Assembly (NCBI RefSeq): GCF_964355755.1 | Contig: NC_092674.1 | Location: 14,267,001 to 14,331,000 of the forward strand | Origin: Antedon mediterranea | Lineage: Eukaryota > Echinodermata > Crinoidea > Comatulida > Antedonidae | DNA: 64,000 nucleotides | Direction: 5' to 3' | Part shown: positions 21,341 to 32,591 of the stretch, piece after piece | Numbering within the stretch: the stretch's first letter is position 1 | How the letters are laid out: every line of letters starts with the position of its first letter | Program-made: the position numbers and the translations under genes | The notes under the pieces: model-generated | Told to the model about the DNA's origin: nothing | What the model saw: only the letters and a program-made list of their open reading frames with translations | Databases searched by the model: none

Positions 21341-21350
21341 TTTTGCTGTG

Positions 21351-21633
21351 TATAAGTATACGCTTACCGAAAGTAGGCCTAAGCAACCAAAGTAATACAC
21401 TAGCATCCCACTGATGTGTCCATTAACCACCATTGTTTTGTACTAACTGACTGACCTTGGCCACAGAACACAGTGAGCTAATTTGCATAATAATGCCACC
21501 TGTGAGCACTACTAACTAGCCAATCAGCAAAGAGTTACTCAAGTGGAACAATGAGCTAACTTGGCTTCATAGAGCCACACAATAAATAAAGTACAGTAAA
21601 TTAATAGTAAAACTTATTAATTTGGCCTTTACA
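21351..21633 (-). repeat. BEL 5' LTR, second half
   Basis: Resumes the LTR after the 7.98-kb insertion and ends in CCTTTACA at 21633 (minus-strand TGTAAAGG). The right GTAAT target duplication follows at 21634-21638. Confidence 0.9.
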
Positions 21634-21638
21634 GTAAT

Positions 21639-23100
21639 AATACTTATTATCGTGCGATTTAAGATCACTAGTGATTTATTTACAATGTCAATTTCAGATG
21701 GGGTATTTCATATTGTATGTGATTTACATTTTGTGTTATAAAATGTCGAGTGTTTCACCTGCTTTGATAGAAACAATACTGTAATGAGTTGAAAATGTAA
21801 CCATATTAGTGTATAGGTAAACACATGATGTACTGCAAACCTAGTGCATTTGTGCACATAATAGTAGGTGACATTTGTAATTAAGATCGTTTTATTTGAC
21901 ACGAAAACATGTGAAGTCATAAAAAACGTACATTATCATATAATGTAGTACATTTTGAATGTTGACATGACACGATAAACAATAAACATGTTCCTTCGAA
22001 AATAGATTTTTCTCAGAATACTTGGATTTCGTTCTTAAATACGGTATATAGTTTTATTTATTGTAATGCCATGTGTTCTCTATATGTCGATATAGTAGGG
22101 TACGGACATTTATCTTAGTATTGCAGGGTAACACCGTGTCTTAAAAATATATTGTTTATTATAAACATAGACCTTTGCAAAAACACTACTTAGTTTATTA
22201 ATGAAAAAGATCTTAATTGAAATATACATTTGAATTAGCTGTACGCGAGTGCAAATAAAATCTCTAAATGAATATGTATTTGCAAAAAGCTCAAATTATG
22301 TTTTCGAGGATTGTTTTTTTTTTTAGACCACACTACTAAGTGGTTGGTGTAACTTCACATTTATGATATATTGAAATATATATGCTAATTAGTCACCTTA
22401 ATATGGACCTTTGCCATATACGATGATTTATTGATCAAATTCAGAGTTTTAGTATTATAGTATTACAGTTGAACCCCCATGAGCGGTCATCTCCCGAAAG
22501 CTGCCTCCCTTAACGGCTGTACTTTCGAAAAGCCTGTTTGTTCTTCATCTAGTTAGTGGACCTCCTGTAAGCAGCCATCTCACGTGAGCGCCATCTCACG
22601 TGAGCGGCCGCGGAAAATTTGGTTACAACACATTAGATTATTTGTATGGTAAATTACCTCCCGTAAGCGGCCACACAACAACAATACATAGCTGCAGTCG
22701 CGTGCGGAAATTTTAGTTCGTGTTTACCGACCGACCGAAGTATCAAAATACAATTTTCATACTTATATTACGCTTTACGCTATATAATAATTAGCTTTAT
22801 TTCGAAGCGGTTTTAAAATATTTATGTGAAGAACATTCCTGTGTTTTTTTAGATGAGATAACTACACTTTTTGATTTTGACCGACCGGTTTGTCTGAAAA
22901 TCATAAATAATACTAAACCACCTGATCATAAACAATATAATACAATTAACTAGAGCATAGAGGCCCGTTGTGTTAAGAAAGCCGAAAAATATCGTGCATA
23001 GCCATAATACGTGATTTTGGCCCTCTATCGGCAGAACCTCCCGTAATCGGCCACTTTTCAATTTCATAAAATAAGGCAATTAATAGGAATTGGTACCTTA
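21639..23100. other. Non-coding flank with a pogo-like repeat remnant
   Basis: No gene seen. From about 22463 the sequence begins CAGTTGAACCCCCATGAGCG and repeats blocks such as CTCCCGTAAGCGGCC (also near 22660 and 23035). This resembles the ends of Tigger/pogo-like elements, but no matching right end is visible before 23100. Confidence 0.4.
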
Positions 23101-24605
23101 AGGTTGGTTTCCTGTCGACGTAAGAACATCACTTTTGTTGCGACTACGTCGATTTGTCGTAAGAAATGCGGATTTTACAGGAAACCGATTACGATCGAAA
23201 ATTTACAAAATCGACGCAACGTAAGAAAAATGGTAACGACAAACGATTTTACAGGAAACCGATGACCTAACAATTGTTGCGTTACGACGTTTTCTTCCGA
23301 TTTTACAGGATTTTTGATCTTACGCTTGAATGAACGCCCTTGCGTCACGTTTCTTACGTCTCTTACGAAAGTTGACTTGAAGTCAACTTTTGCAAGAGAC
23401 GTAAGCGCAATCGTAACAAGCAACCAATGAGCGACAAGAGTTATGACGTAATGTGTATGTCCTTATAGTGAAATAAAGCCGGACAATAACATTTGTATGT
23501 ATTTACTACTATAATTTTAGCCCACTTTACGATGTTGTACATACTTTACAAATGCACAGTAGTTTCAATATAGGCCTAATAATGTTCTAATCAGGGAGTT
23601 TACAACTCATATCAAAATCTAATACTCTTATTTATGGACGTGCAATAAACAATCAGCATCGGTAGAAACGTCACGAAAATGAACATTTGCAACAAGATAA
23701 GATATAGAAAACCCCTTTGTAAGCAATATAATATTATTATGTAACTTTAAAAAAAAATTGTTTGCTTGATTTTGTATAATTTATATTGTTTTGTTAAATT
23801 TATTCTTATTATAGGCCTGTAAATAATGGATATCTTACTGCGGTAGTACTATCTCATGCTCGATTAGAGTATGCCTGGGCCCATAGGCCAAGGCCTAGCC
23901 TAGGGCCTAGGTAGGTCTAATAATAATAGGAATCCCGAAATGAAATGATTTGCCTTTTTTTAATTTTGAAAACTATTTAAGGCTAGGCCTAAAGGGCCAG
24001 TATAATTCATTCATATTTTGATTCATACAATAATACATAGGCCTACTAGCCTAGGCTCCTTATAGGCTAGTTTGATTAGATTTTGGTCAAATCAATTCCT
24101 ATTAGTACAGTATTAATTAAGTATTATTACTAATACTAGGGCCTAGCCTATCTACTAAAAATAATAATGTTGGTGTGCTGCACTGACACTGATGCTGAGT
24201 TGCACCTTTACTCCATGGTTGCACTGACACTGATGCTGAGTAGCTACAGGTACAATAACATCATTCAACATTTCGCGCGAAAAATGATAAAACCCGCTCT
24301 AAAAAGAAACACCAATCAGAGCTGATGTTGTTTCAAATACGTCATAAATCTGACCGACGTAAGAAAAAAATTTCAACTTTCGTAACAACACTAAAATCGA
24401 CGTAAGCATACGACGTGTGTTTCACAGCTAAAATTTCAACTTTCGGGAGCAGCATAACTACAGATGTTTTTCTGCGGCCCGACACGATCTTGACTAACGT
24501 CAGCGACGTCAATTTTTTCTCAACTTTCGTAAGAGACGTAAGAAACGTATGAAACGCAAGAATCGTTGCAAAATTCGACTTCTTACGTCGACAGGAAACC
24601 AGCCT
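23101..24605. mobile_element. 1.5-kb Harbinger-like MITE, TTA duplication
   Basis: 24-bp TIRs with one mismatch (AGGTTGGTTTCCTGTCGACG at left, the complement of an AGGCTGG... version at right). They are flanked by TTA at 23098-23100 and 24606-24608; a 3-bp TTA duplication is the PIF/Harbinger signature. CGACGTAAG and TTACGAAAGTTGA-type sub-repeats occur near both ends (23120-23420 and 24350-24590). No transposase is present, so it is non-autonomous. Confidence 0.82.
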
Positions 24606-24740
24606 TTAGTGGTTATAACAGCCCAGATCTATAGTCTACTTTAGTTAAGTATGGTCAACAACATGGATTCCAGAAAAGTGAGTGCTAAATTAAACTAAAT
24701 TTGAACTCATCAAGCCCACATTTTTGTCGCAAATACTGTA

Positions 24741-25192
24741 GGACATGTGAGAGGTGAGGTGCTAACCTAACCTGTAAGTAGTATTCTAGCCCATCCATGA
24801 TGCCTGATGGGTACGAGTTGGCAGCCATTGGTACGAGTTGACCCGTATTCTAGCTAGGGTGTCCAGTCCTGGTCAACCCGTATCCAAACCAACCCGTATA
24901 TGTAATATAAATATACTTTTAATAGCATTAAACATGGGTACAGGCCAGCCCATGATGAGTACGAGCCAGCCCATGATGTGCAGGAGTGGGCCAACATTTT
25001 GGGTATGAGTAAACCAAAATTTGGGTACGTTGTTGGCATGGGTACGTGTTGACCTGTATCCTTCTAGCTAATCTTACTAGGCCTAGAGTAGAGTAGGTCT
25101 ATGCTATACCCAGACCGGTTACAATAATGGTCTATTCATTCTGTTTATACTGTAGCTTTATTGATAGCTGGGTTGGGGCGGCTTTTTCTCAT
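24741..25192. other. Outer flank of the left Gmr1-like copy
   Basis: Non-coding. It contains GTACGAGTTGGCAGCC, CCAACCCGTA and CAGCCCATGATG phrases repeated in degenerate form at 24780-25050. The last five bases, CTCAT (25188-25192), are one copy of the LTR element target duplication. The mirror sequence is 60963-61252 plus 62048-62219. Confidence 0.6.
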
Positions 25193-25594
25193 TGTAGTGA
25201 ATTTATCTTAGTTGGTTCCGAGCTTTCTCAGGCGTATATATTTCCACGCAACGTACACAGCTGTCACTGAATGATAACTCATACAAAAAGTATATTTAAC
25301 TCAACTAGAACTTTTAGTCCTTGTAATTCGATTAATACATCTTTCTACCACTACCAGTCAAGCCTTAATATTCTCTTTATCATCTTTCCGTTTAATTACT
25401 TTGATCTTATTCTCTCTTTTCTTAATATCTATTACATTCTACTTATTATACTGGATATGCAAATTTTAGGCTTCAGAGGAGGATAACATTTTCCCTCCAA
25501 AAATTATACAATTTTGATTGGCTAATAATAAGGCGGACCTGGTCTAAAGCATCCTTCTCTAAACACAGAGAATCACAACATCAATAATATGACA
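25193..25594 (-). repeat. Gmr1-like 3' LTR, left copy
   Basis: 402 bp. It carries the 3' LTR-specific variants CCACGCAACG and CTTTTAGTCC that are also found in the right-arm 3' LTR. It has one extra base in CTTATTATACTGG relative to the other three LTRs. Confidence 0.92.
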
Positions 25595-25695
25595 TTCCCC
25601 TTTTTGGGAAAAAGATTGTGTCAATCTTTCCAAAAATTTAACATTTAAAACCATTTTACTTTAAACTATCTACTAATAACACCTCTATAATATTA

Positions 25696-26136
25696 TTATG
25701 CACGGCTTAATCCATCTGCATTTCCATTTAGTGATCCTTTCTTGTAAATAACTTTAAATTTATATCCTTGTAAAAACAGAGCCCATCTCATAAGTCTAAC
25801 ATTGGCACCCTTCATTAAGTCCATCCATCTCAATGCCTGGTGGTCAGTATGAACTTGAAATTCACAACCATACAGATAATACTTAAGTTTATTGATAGCC
25901 CAAACAATAGAGAGGCACTCTTTTTCTGGCACAGAATATCTCTGCTCATGTACAGATAACTTTCTACTTAAGTACACAATAGGATAATCATTACCCTCAC
26001 CATCTATTTGGCTCAGCACTGCACCTATGCCATAATTTGAGGCATCGGTTTGCAATATAAACATCTTATCAAAATGTGGGGCTTTTATACATTATCATCA
26101 GTAAGACGTTTCTTTAAAGTTACAAAGGCATTTTCT
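25696..26136 (-). CDS. Gmr1-like RNase H, left copy
   Basis: Ty3/gypsy RNase H with LQTDASNYGIGAVLSQ (first Asp), EKECLSIVWAI (Glu), VHTDHQALRW (Asp) and GNADGLSR (last Asp). The N-terminal ALTDD-like part (near 26080-26130) is out of frame by one base relative to the ATG at 26064. The same lesion is seen in the right copy. It is separated from its RT by the element inserted at 26137. Confidence 0.88.
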
Positions 26137-26498
26137 GGGCAATTCCATGCAAACATGGACATGACCAAAAAAATTCAAATTAATTAGTCAGCTCAAAATT
26201 TGTGTTTATGTTACTCTTTGAATATGTGGGAACTAGGTTTTTAACTTTTTCAATTCATTTATGACTTTTTGCAGCCAAAAAATTACGTTTATTCAATGTT
26301 GAATATATATTTTTTTTTAGGTGTGAAAAATAGGTAATTACGTTAACTGATTATTATTTTCCCAACAAAGCAATATTTATAAAGTAACATGTCTAAGTAA
26401 TAGTACACTTAAGATGTATGGAAAATATGATATAACTACAAATGTTGAATATCCCATATAGGAGTGCTGTGTATATTCTGTTATATATTAGGGTATGT

Positions 26499-28112
26499 AA
26501 TGCGAGTGACAAAAAAAATGATTTTTTTTTTTTATACCATCATGATGATAATTTTTTTTAATGAAATTTTATAATTTAGCTATACTACTTTGAACAATTA
26601 AAATTTGACAAATAAAAAATCCACGTAAATACAAAATTGTTGAGACATTGAAAAGTGAAATGCGAGTGACATGTAATGCGAGTGACGTTCAAAAATGGAC
26701 AATGTAATGCGAGTGACATTACCACAACTCTTTTTTTTGTAAAGTAAAATAGTAATTAATCTATCATTAGTTATGAATTAGTCCCAGAATTAGTATATAC
26801 ATTAATTTCATAATACAATGTGTAATTTGGCCCTTATTTGGAGGCACTACAGTATAATAATTATAGCATTAGGTTTGTTGAGGGCACAATCCCTAGCAAC
26901 GACCTTTTTGCAGTTAAATCATTTGAAAAATCAATCATTATAAGAGCTCATTAAATAAAAAACACTAAATCTGGTGAGATTTAACAAATTTGGTACAATT
27001 TTTTGTGAAGATAAGAAGGAAGGTAAGAATAAGTATACATTTATATTTAATCAAAATTTTTTTTCTTATATTGTTAGTGTTAATTATTTCAAATTCTATA
27101 ATTTGAAAACACCGCATAGGCCTAGGCTATAATAAGTAATTTATATATTATTATTTATATATTATTATTTACTAGGCATATTTTACATCACCAGGTCTAA
27201 AGCATTGTAGTTTTAAAAACAAAATATATAATTGCTTATTATTTAAAAATAATTTTAAAATATCATTCACATTTGCATCCTGCCTTTAGAAATGGCCAAA
27301 CGACAGAGAAAGTACCTAGAAAAACTGAAAGCCGAGGGAAAATACACCTCATACAGAAACAAACAAAATAAAATTTCGAAAAGAAGTAAAAAAGTAAAAG
27401 AAAAGAGAAAATTCTAGCTCTGCCACCAGCTTTGAAGAAGCAGAAGATTGATGCTCTTAAAGTTGCTAATAGAAAACGTGTGGCTATTAGTTCAGAGCAA
27501 AGAAGGCTGCTTTGGCATCAGACGGACCATCACCTTTTAGAAGTGCTATGGCTTTGCTAAAGCCACTACCAGGGCAAAAAGAATGCTTGATGCTGGTTTG
27601 CGAAGAACTTTGAGTTCCATAATTTGTAAAATGGCTGTTTGAATTTTCTATTTTCATTTTTAGTGACCGTATAAGTGTTCTGTTACTGTGTTTGTAAAAA
27701 ATCAAGATATTCTGTTAGTGTTAAAAATAGATGATGTCCTCTAGAACTTCATCCAAATGAGTTGAAATAAAAGTTTTTACTTGAAAATTGATATAACATT
27801 CTTTGAGTGGTTTAATGTTGCATTATTTAATTATTGTCTACTTTTCTTTCTGCTTTGCTTAGTAAATACTAAGTTCACTTCTTACGGGAATGCGAGTGAC
27901 AGTAATGCGAGTGACGGGACTTTTTTGTTAAAATGTAAAATATTTTTAAAATCTATGTAATGTTGAATTTTTTTATTATCCTATTTTATACTTTAAAAGT
28001 ACAGTAATTAAAAATATAAGATCTTTTGATTTATATATTTTTAGTTTAAGGACACGTTCTTATCAAATCTAATCAAATTTTTGTTGTGTCCTTTTTGTGT
28101 AATGCGTGTGAC
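26499..28112 (+). repeat. Dispersed AATGCGAGTGAC motif, probable transposase sites
   Basis: Perfect copies at 26499, 26659, 26675, 26706, 27889 and 27904, a one-base variant (AATGCGTGTGAC) at 28101, and one copy just inside the opposite TIR at 40372-40383. All are in the same orientation. Repeated subterminal motifs of this kind are usual binding sites of a transposase; that role is inferred. Confidence 0.7.
27293..27615 (+). pseudogene. Worn transposase-like N-terminus
   Basis: After a CTTTAG acceptor, ATG at 27293 opens 41 codons (MAKRQRKYLEKLKAEGKYTS, then a Lys/Arg-rich run) to TAG. Translation in the next frames continues as ILALPPALKKQKIDALKVAN and then ASDGPSPFRSAMALLKPLP, so frameshifts interrupt one reading. 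The highly basic N-terminus followed by an SPFRS..ALLK..LP block recalls proteins of animal DNA transposons; the family is not assigned. The mirror copy is at about 58530-58860. Confidence 0.45.
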
Positions 28113-28252
28113 AGAATTTCGCAATGGCGTCATTGTCGAAGTAAAAGACATACAATTTTTTTTATAGTATTTTATTAAAGACTTGCACCTAAAGTATGTT
28201 CATATAAAACATTGACTTAAAAATCCAATTAGTGTGTTCCTTCCCTTTACCA

Positions 28253-29212
28253 GCTAACCCGTCATATATAAAGCTCTAGCGGGTCGGCCAACCTCAATTT
28301 TCATTAGGCCTAAGTGACAACTCACCTTGGTATCAAAGTAAAGAGCCGCGATTTACGAGAGCCAGCTGTAATAAATCACAGCTTGTGGTCTGACAGTGCA
28401 AGATAAACAGATACAGTGTATATATAGCAAACGAAACAAAATAAATGTTTCCGTAAAGAAAAAAATAAAAGTATTCATACAGTTGTATTCATTATAAAAA
28501 AATATTGTTTTTACATGTTCGAATCGTGAAAATCGGTTAAGTTTAAGTGGAGCTAATGAACAAAGTTAAAATACACTTTCAATCATGTGAATGTTTACTA
28601 AAGGGCGTAGTGATAGTAATTCCTCGATGATGCACTAGGCCCGACATAAGACGCAATGCTGTTTTAGTATATCTATTTGTAACACTTTATCACGTTATTT
28701 TGCAGTAAATATGTTATATTATAATGTCAATATTATGATTATATTAATTATTGGTGAAAAACGATTTAATTTATTTTGATGTAATAAAATTACCGAACTA
28801 TTTTCTTGTGCGTAATTAGGTGACCGAGTCGCGCGGCTGCTAAGAAAAAAATACACTATTATTGTGGCCGCTGCACACGTGGTCGAGAGCATGTAGCTGG
28901 TTTACTTGATTGAATGGCGTATTAATTTTATATATAATAAAGATTTTTGATTATCTTAGAAGGAATAAAGTACAGCTTTTAAAAATAAATTATAATATTA
29001 TACGTATACCATAATTGTTAGTATGAATGAATGAGAAAAATATTTTTTATTGAGTAAAATTTAGGAACTTTTTTTCGCGTAATACAACGGTCGCATTACG
29101 TAATGTATGTTCGCCGCCCCTACCGTGGCAACTTTAATTAACTCAGCACTGTGCGAGGTCAGTTATTATTTTGTTGACGTTAGTACAATGTGTTGTTGGT
29201 AAGCTCCAAAAA
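28253..29212 (+). promoter_or_regulatory. 5' region of the two-gene element
   Basis: 960 bp with no open frame of interest. It must contain the promoter of the first gene. A CACGTG E-box lies near 28877, in a locally GC-richer stretch (GTCGCGCGGCTGC, near 28830). No clear TATA box can be assigned. A potential 5' UTR donor GGTAAG is at 29198. Confidence 0.35.
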
Positions 29213-32016
29213 ATGGCAGAAATTATGAGTGTTGGCAGCCGTGTACAATGTGTTGACAGTTTAGGACGATGGGAGTACGGGCGGGTGGTTGCTTTAGCCG
29301 ACGACGATGATGGACTAATTAAAGTTACATTTCCTGGCTGGTCGTCGGAGTGGGATCGTTCTGTCACTGTGCAAGAAATTCGACTGCCAGTGCAGCCGAT
29401 AGATAAACAATTTAAACGTAAGTGTATATTTATTAATTATTCTGAATTGTAGCATTAGATAGTCAATCCCCGGGCTACAGTTCATCATACTGTGCTAGGC
29501 CTAGGTGGATAAGTTTTTGACTTTAATCATTATTATAGAGAATGAAGTAGGTCTAGGCTAGGCCTATGTTAGTGTGACGATATGATTAAGACTTGAAAGA
29601 GTGAGTGCAGCGGCGCGTCGTAGGCCCACCACCGTGTCCGAGACTAGGCCTATTTATAGGACAATTCGGATAGACTGTTTTTTTTTAAATTAATATCTAG
29701 CTTTAAAGAAGGTAGCTTGGCCTACCCTACCTATATACATACACTATAATCATGCAGTACAGAAAAATCCCAGTACAAAAATTGAGGTAAATTAATCAAT
29801 ATCCTCGGGTGCCACACTAGTGACTAGCTTGATCCTAAAAATAGCCTGCCTATGAAGGGTAGGCTACTAGTAATTATGTCCTTTTTTTAAAAATGACTAC
29901 AGGAATTATGAAATATGTGAATAAGCTGTAGAAATAATTACGAGATTCTGCTGAAAGTGCATATCAGTCATTTATGGAAATTCATTATTAAGTTATACAC
30001 GGTATTAAATATATATGTTATACAGGTTCAGTTCCAGGTGGACATAGACGGTCTATTAAGAAACCTACACCTGAGCAATTAGCGACTTTTAAAAATCTGA
30101 CCTCAGAAGATGAGGTACTTGTAGGAGATGCATCTTTACAGGTCGTTGAGGTCGACAGGTTCAACCAATCTTTGGTTGTAATTAGGGACAACCACAGAGA
30201 AACAATTAATATCACTGAGTTACAGATAAAAGATAATGGAGGTATGTATTAAGTCCATTAACAATTGTGTATAATAATTAACAGCTGTTTCTTTTATTTT
30301 TTAATTAAAGAATCCTTTTTGTTTATTTTAATTAATCTTCTTACTTATCTATAATTTCTCATAAATCTGGTTGAATAGGCACTCTTTGAACTAATTACTC
30401 AATGCTAAAATTACAGGAAGTTGGTTTATATGTCTTAATTAATGTTAATAAACAATTATTTCTTTATGCTTACTCACATAATTTGGTTGGATAGGCACTC
30501 TTTTGATCTAATTACTTAATTCTGGTTCAATAATGATGATTAATGTTAAATATACAATTACTTTATGCTTTTGGTTGCATAGGCACTATTTTGTTTAGTA
30601 TCTTTAATCTAATATACAACTGTACAAACAATTCATTAATGTTAATTAAATTAGAAACACTTATATATTTTAAATTAGAAAAAGATATTAAATCATAGAA
30701 ATATTATAGTAAACTATAATGTCTCTATCATTAGATTGAGTTCTATCTATTGTATTATCTGAATAATGAATAATACTTTTTTTAGTGCAAGTTTTTTAAT
30801 TAAATCAAAGATAAAAATGCACTTTTATGATATCTGTATGATGGTGCTTTATTTTGTTTTCGATTTCAATAGGCAACCAAAATTCTAAAAGGGCAGCAAA
30901 AAAACGAAAGTCTTGCACTGTTTCTTGTGAACTTCAAACACATGCTGTACAGACAGACAGTTGGGTAAGTTTTTAAATTGTCATATAATTTAAATTATAG
31001 CTTTGTGATTGATTTACAGTACTTGTTTATTTTGTTCTAACATTAAGGCAGATAGTATTAGTAACATGGTTGTAACCAGCTCATTTGAATATACTAAAAT
31101 AAAACATCTTTTCTCTATTCCTTATTCTAGTTATCGACTGACAGCGACACCTTATTAGCTGTCACATCATGCATTGATGAGCTATATGGTATAGCAGTAG
31201 GAGAACTATATAAGGTAAAAATTGTTAGTGTTAGCATTTGTCTACTGTACTATGAAATTGTGTATTGTACTAAAGACTACATAATCAAACTTTATGTAAC
31301 AAAATGCCCATACAGTATGAATACGCTAATGTCATATTGTCAGTAATTTGGATTTATAATTTTTTGTTTTCTTTCAGATCAAGAAAAGCAACTTATTAGT
31401 TGCTGTAACAAACCTCGACTTATATAAACAATTAGCTCATTGTGTCATTTATATGGATGGTATTGATCTGGATTCTACTATCATCATTCCATACAATCGC
31501 TTAGATGTTTCTTGTGTGCCACTTTCCTGTGGATTGGACAAAAAAATGTTGGAGGAGTTCAGAAATAAGGCAAGTTCGCAAACTATAGAGAATCTCTCCA
31601 TATTAGAGTACAGAAAGCAGTTCCGAAGGGTGCAGTTGGCAAGTGCTATAAAATGTGAAGTAGGAGTGGTATTAAAGAGGAGACTGCGAGCTGTAAATCA
31701 CATGAACTTCGGACTTCTGACACCAGATGTTGATTGTGAAATGTTGCATTTCAACTTGCAAGAGGGTAAGAAAGCTAATAAATTCTCTTATAAAAATAAA
31801 AATCTTGATATGCTTGATCACATTTTGGGTAATGAATGGGACATCCATAGGTTTGAAAATGGAATCTCTTATGTAACAAGTTTGTCCATTCATATAAATA
31901 AGAAAAAGTACTTGGTAGGGTCGTTAGCAGTCGCTACATATAATGGACTTGTAGATGCAAATTATCGTCAACAACTAGGTGCTCACATGGTACATGTGAG
32001 GGATTGCTTGGACTAA
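29213..32016 (+). CDS. Five-exon Tudor-knot-like nuclear protein, 411 residues
   Basis: Exons 29213-29417, 30026-30241, 30873-30964, 31131-31214 and 31378-32016. Every intron is GT-AG (donors GTAAGT, GTATGT, GTAAGT, GTAAAA) and all phases agree, giving one 411-residue frame. The start is the ATG at 29213 (AAAATGG context); an in-frame ATG at 29171 is possible. Residues about 5-60 resemble a Tudor-knot/chromobarrel fold (VTFPGWSSEWDRSV), a class that often reads histone methyl marks. Exon 2 may form a second small beta barrel (VLVGDASLQVVEVDRF). Exon 3 has a nuclear-localisation run, KRAAKKRK. The last 240 residues are not recognised. AATAAA follows at 32272. I infer a chromatin-targeting partner of the downstream transposase-like protein. 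Confidence 0.75.
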
Positions 32017-32271
32017 ATTGTCAATACTGTATGTAAAAACATTTTTAAAGATGCATTGTTTAAAAAAGCAAGACAACTGTGCTTTGTTGTTTTTCAAAAA
32101 TAATTTTGACTACTGTAGAGCATGCTTGCAATTCAAATTCCGTCCAATTTTCTTATTTGGCAATACATCTTTAATTGTTTCCGTATTGAAGAAAAGTCAT
32201 ATAAATAGTACTATTTAAGGATTTTACAAGTATTGTAGATTAATTGATTTGTCTTGTCTTACATGTTAAGT

Positions 32272-32277
32272 AATAAA
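32272..32277 (+). promoter_or_regulatory. Poly(A) signal of the first gene
   Basis: AATAAA, 256 bp after the stop codon, with T-rich sequence downstream. It argues that the two genes are separate transcripts. A second AATAAA lies near 32390. Confidence 0.55.
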
Positions 32278-32591
32278 AACAATTGTTGAGTTGCTTTTAT
32301 GAAAACTAAGGGGATAGTTTATCTAAAGGAAATTGGGGAAAATGTGATTTTTTTTGCTTGTTCAATCATGGAGGTATACTCCATGGTTCAATAAACACAT
32401 TAGAACATTACTAAAATCAGTCAACCCACAAGGGCAAATTTTTTAGTCACATTAACAGGTTTTAAATACTATTAAGTATTATTCAACTTCTTTTTTTGTA
32501 AGAGCAACACAATTATTGTTTTTTTTACATTGTACGCTGCCAACACTTATAATTTCTGCCTTTTGTTCTATGTAAATTGTATTGTACAAGT
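32278..32591 (+). other. Intergenic region between the two element genes
   Basis: Non-coding and T-rich. It contains a hairpin, CATGGAG GTATA CTCCATG, near 32367-32385. It should carry the promoter of the large gene, or a 5' intron whose acceptor could be the AG at 32589-32590 just before the ATG. Confidence 0.35.

Larger units (their letters stand above)
13370..21350. mobile_element. 7.98-kb TA-flanked transposon with terminal arrays
   Basis: Inserted in the BEL 5' LTR. Comparison with the intact LTR (139-693) gives the target exactly: a TA dinucleotide present at 13368-13369 and again at 21351-21352. The ends are CACAGCAAAATTT and the complement of AATTTTGCTGTG. A TA duplication is the Tc1/mariner habit, but this length and structure are not. 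Both ends are tandem arrays (102-bp units at left, 63-bp units at right) that share the core CTTATTTTAAG/CTTAAAATAAG. The middle (14940-19500) has exon-like pieces and a nested MITE, with no recognisable transposase. Confidence 0.85.
139..21633 (-). mobile_element. BEL/Pao LTR retrotransposon with nested insertions
   Basis: Minus-strand retroelement delimited by two LTR copies (139-693, and 13096-13369 continued at 21353-21633) and a 5-bp duplication GTAAT at 134-138 and 21634-21638. Gene order on the minus strand is gag, aspartic protease, RT, RNase H, integrase, which is the BEL/Pao order. The leader between the 5' LTR and the gag ATG at 13073 is only about 20 bp, so no normal primer-binding site is obvious. 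The element is inflated from roughly 7 kb to 21.5 kb by a 6.3-kb TIR element next to its 3' LTR and a 7.98-kb element inside its 5' LTR. One frameshift and one stop in gag-pol make it defective, but decay is light. Confidence 0.9.

Noticed and set aside
32577-32591. Start of the large gene at 32577
   Set aside because: The codon there is TTG. The first ATG of the frame is 32592, and no ATG lies between it and the upstream stop.
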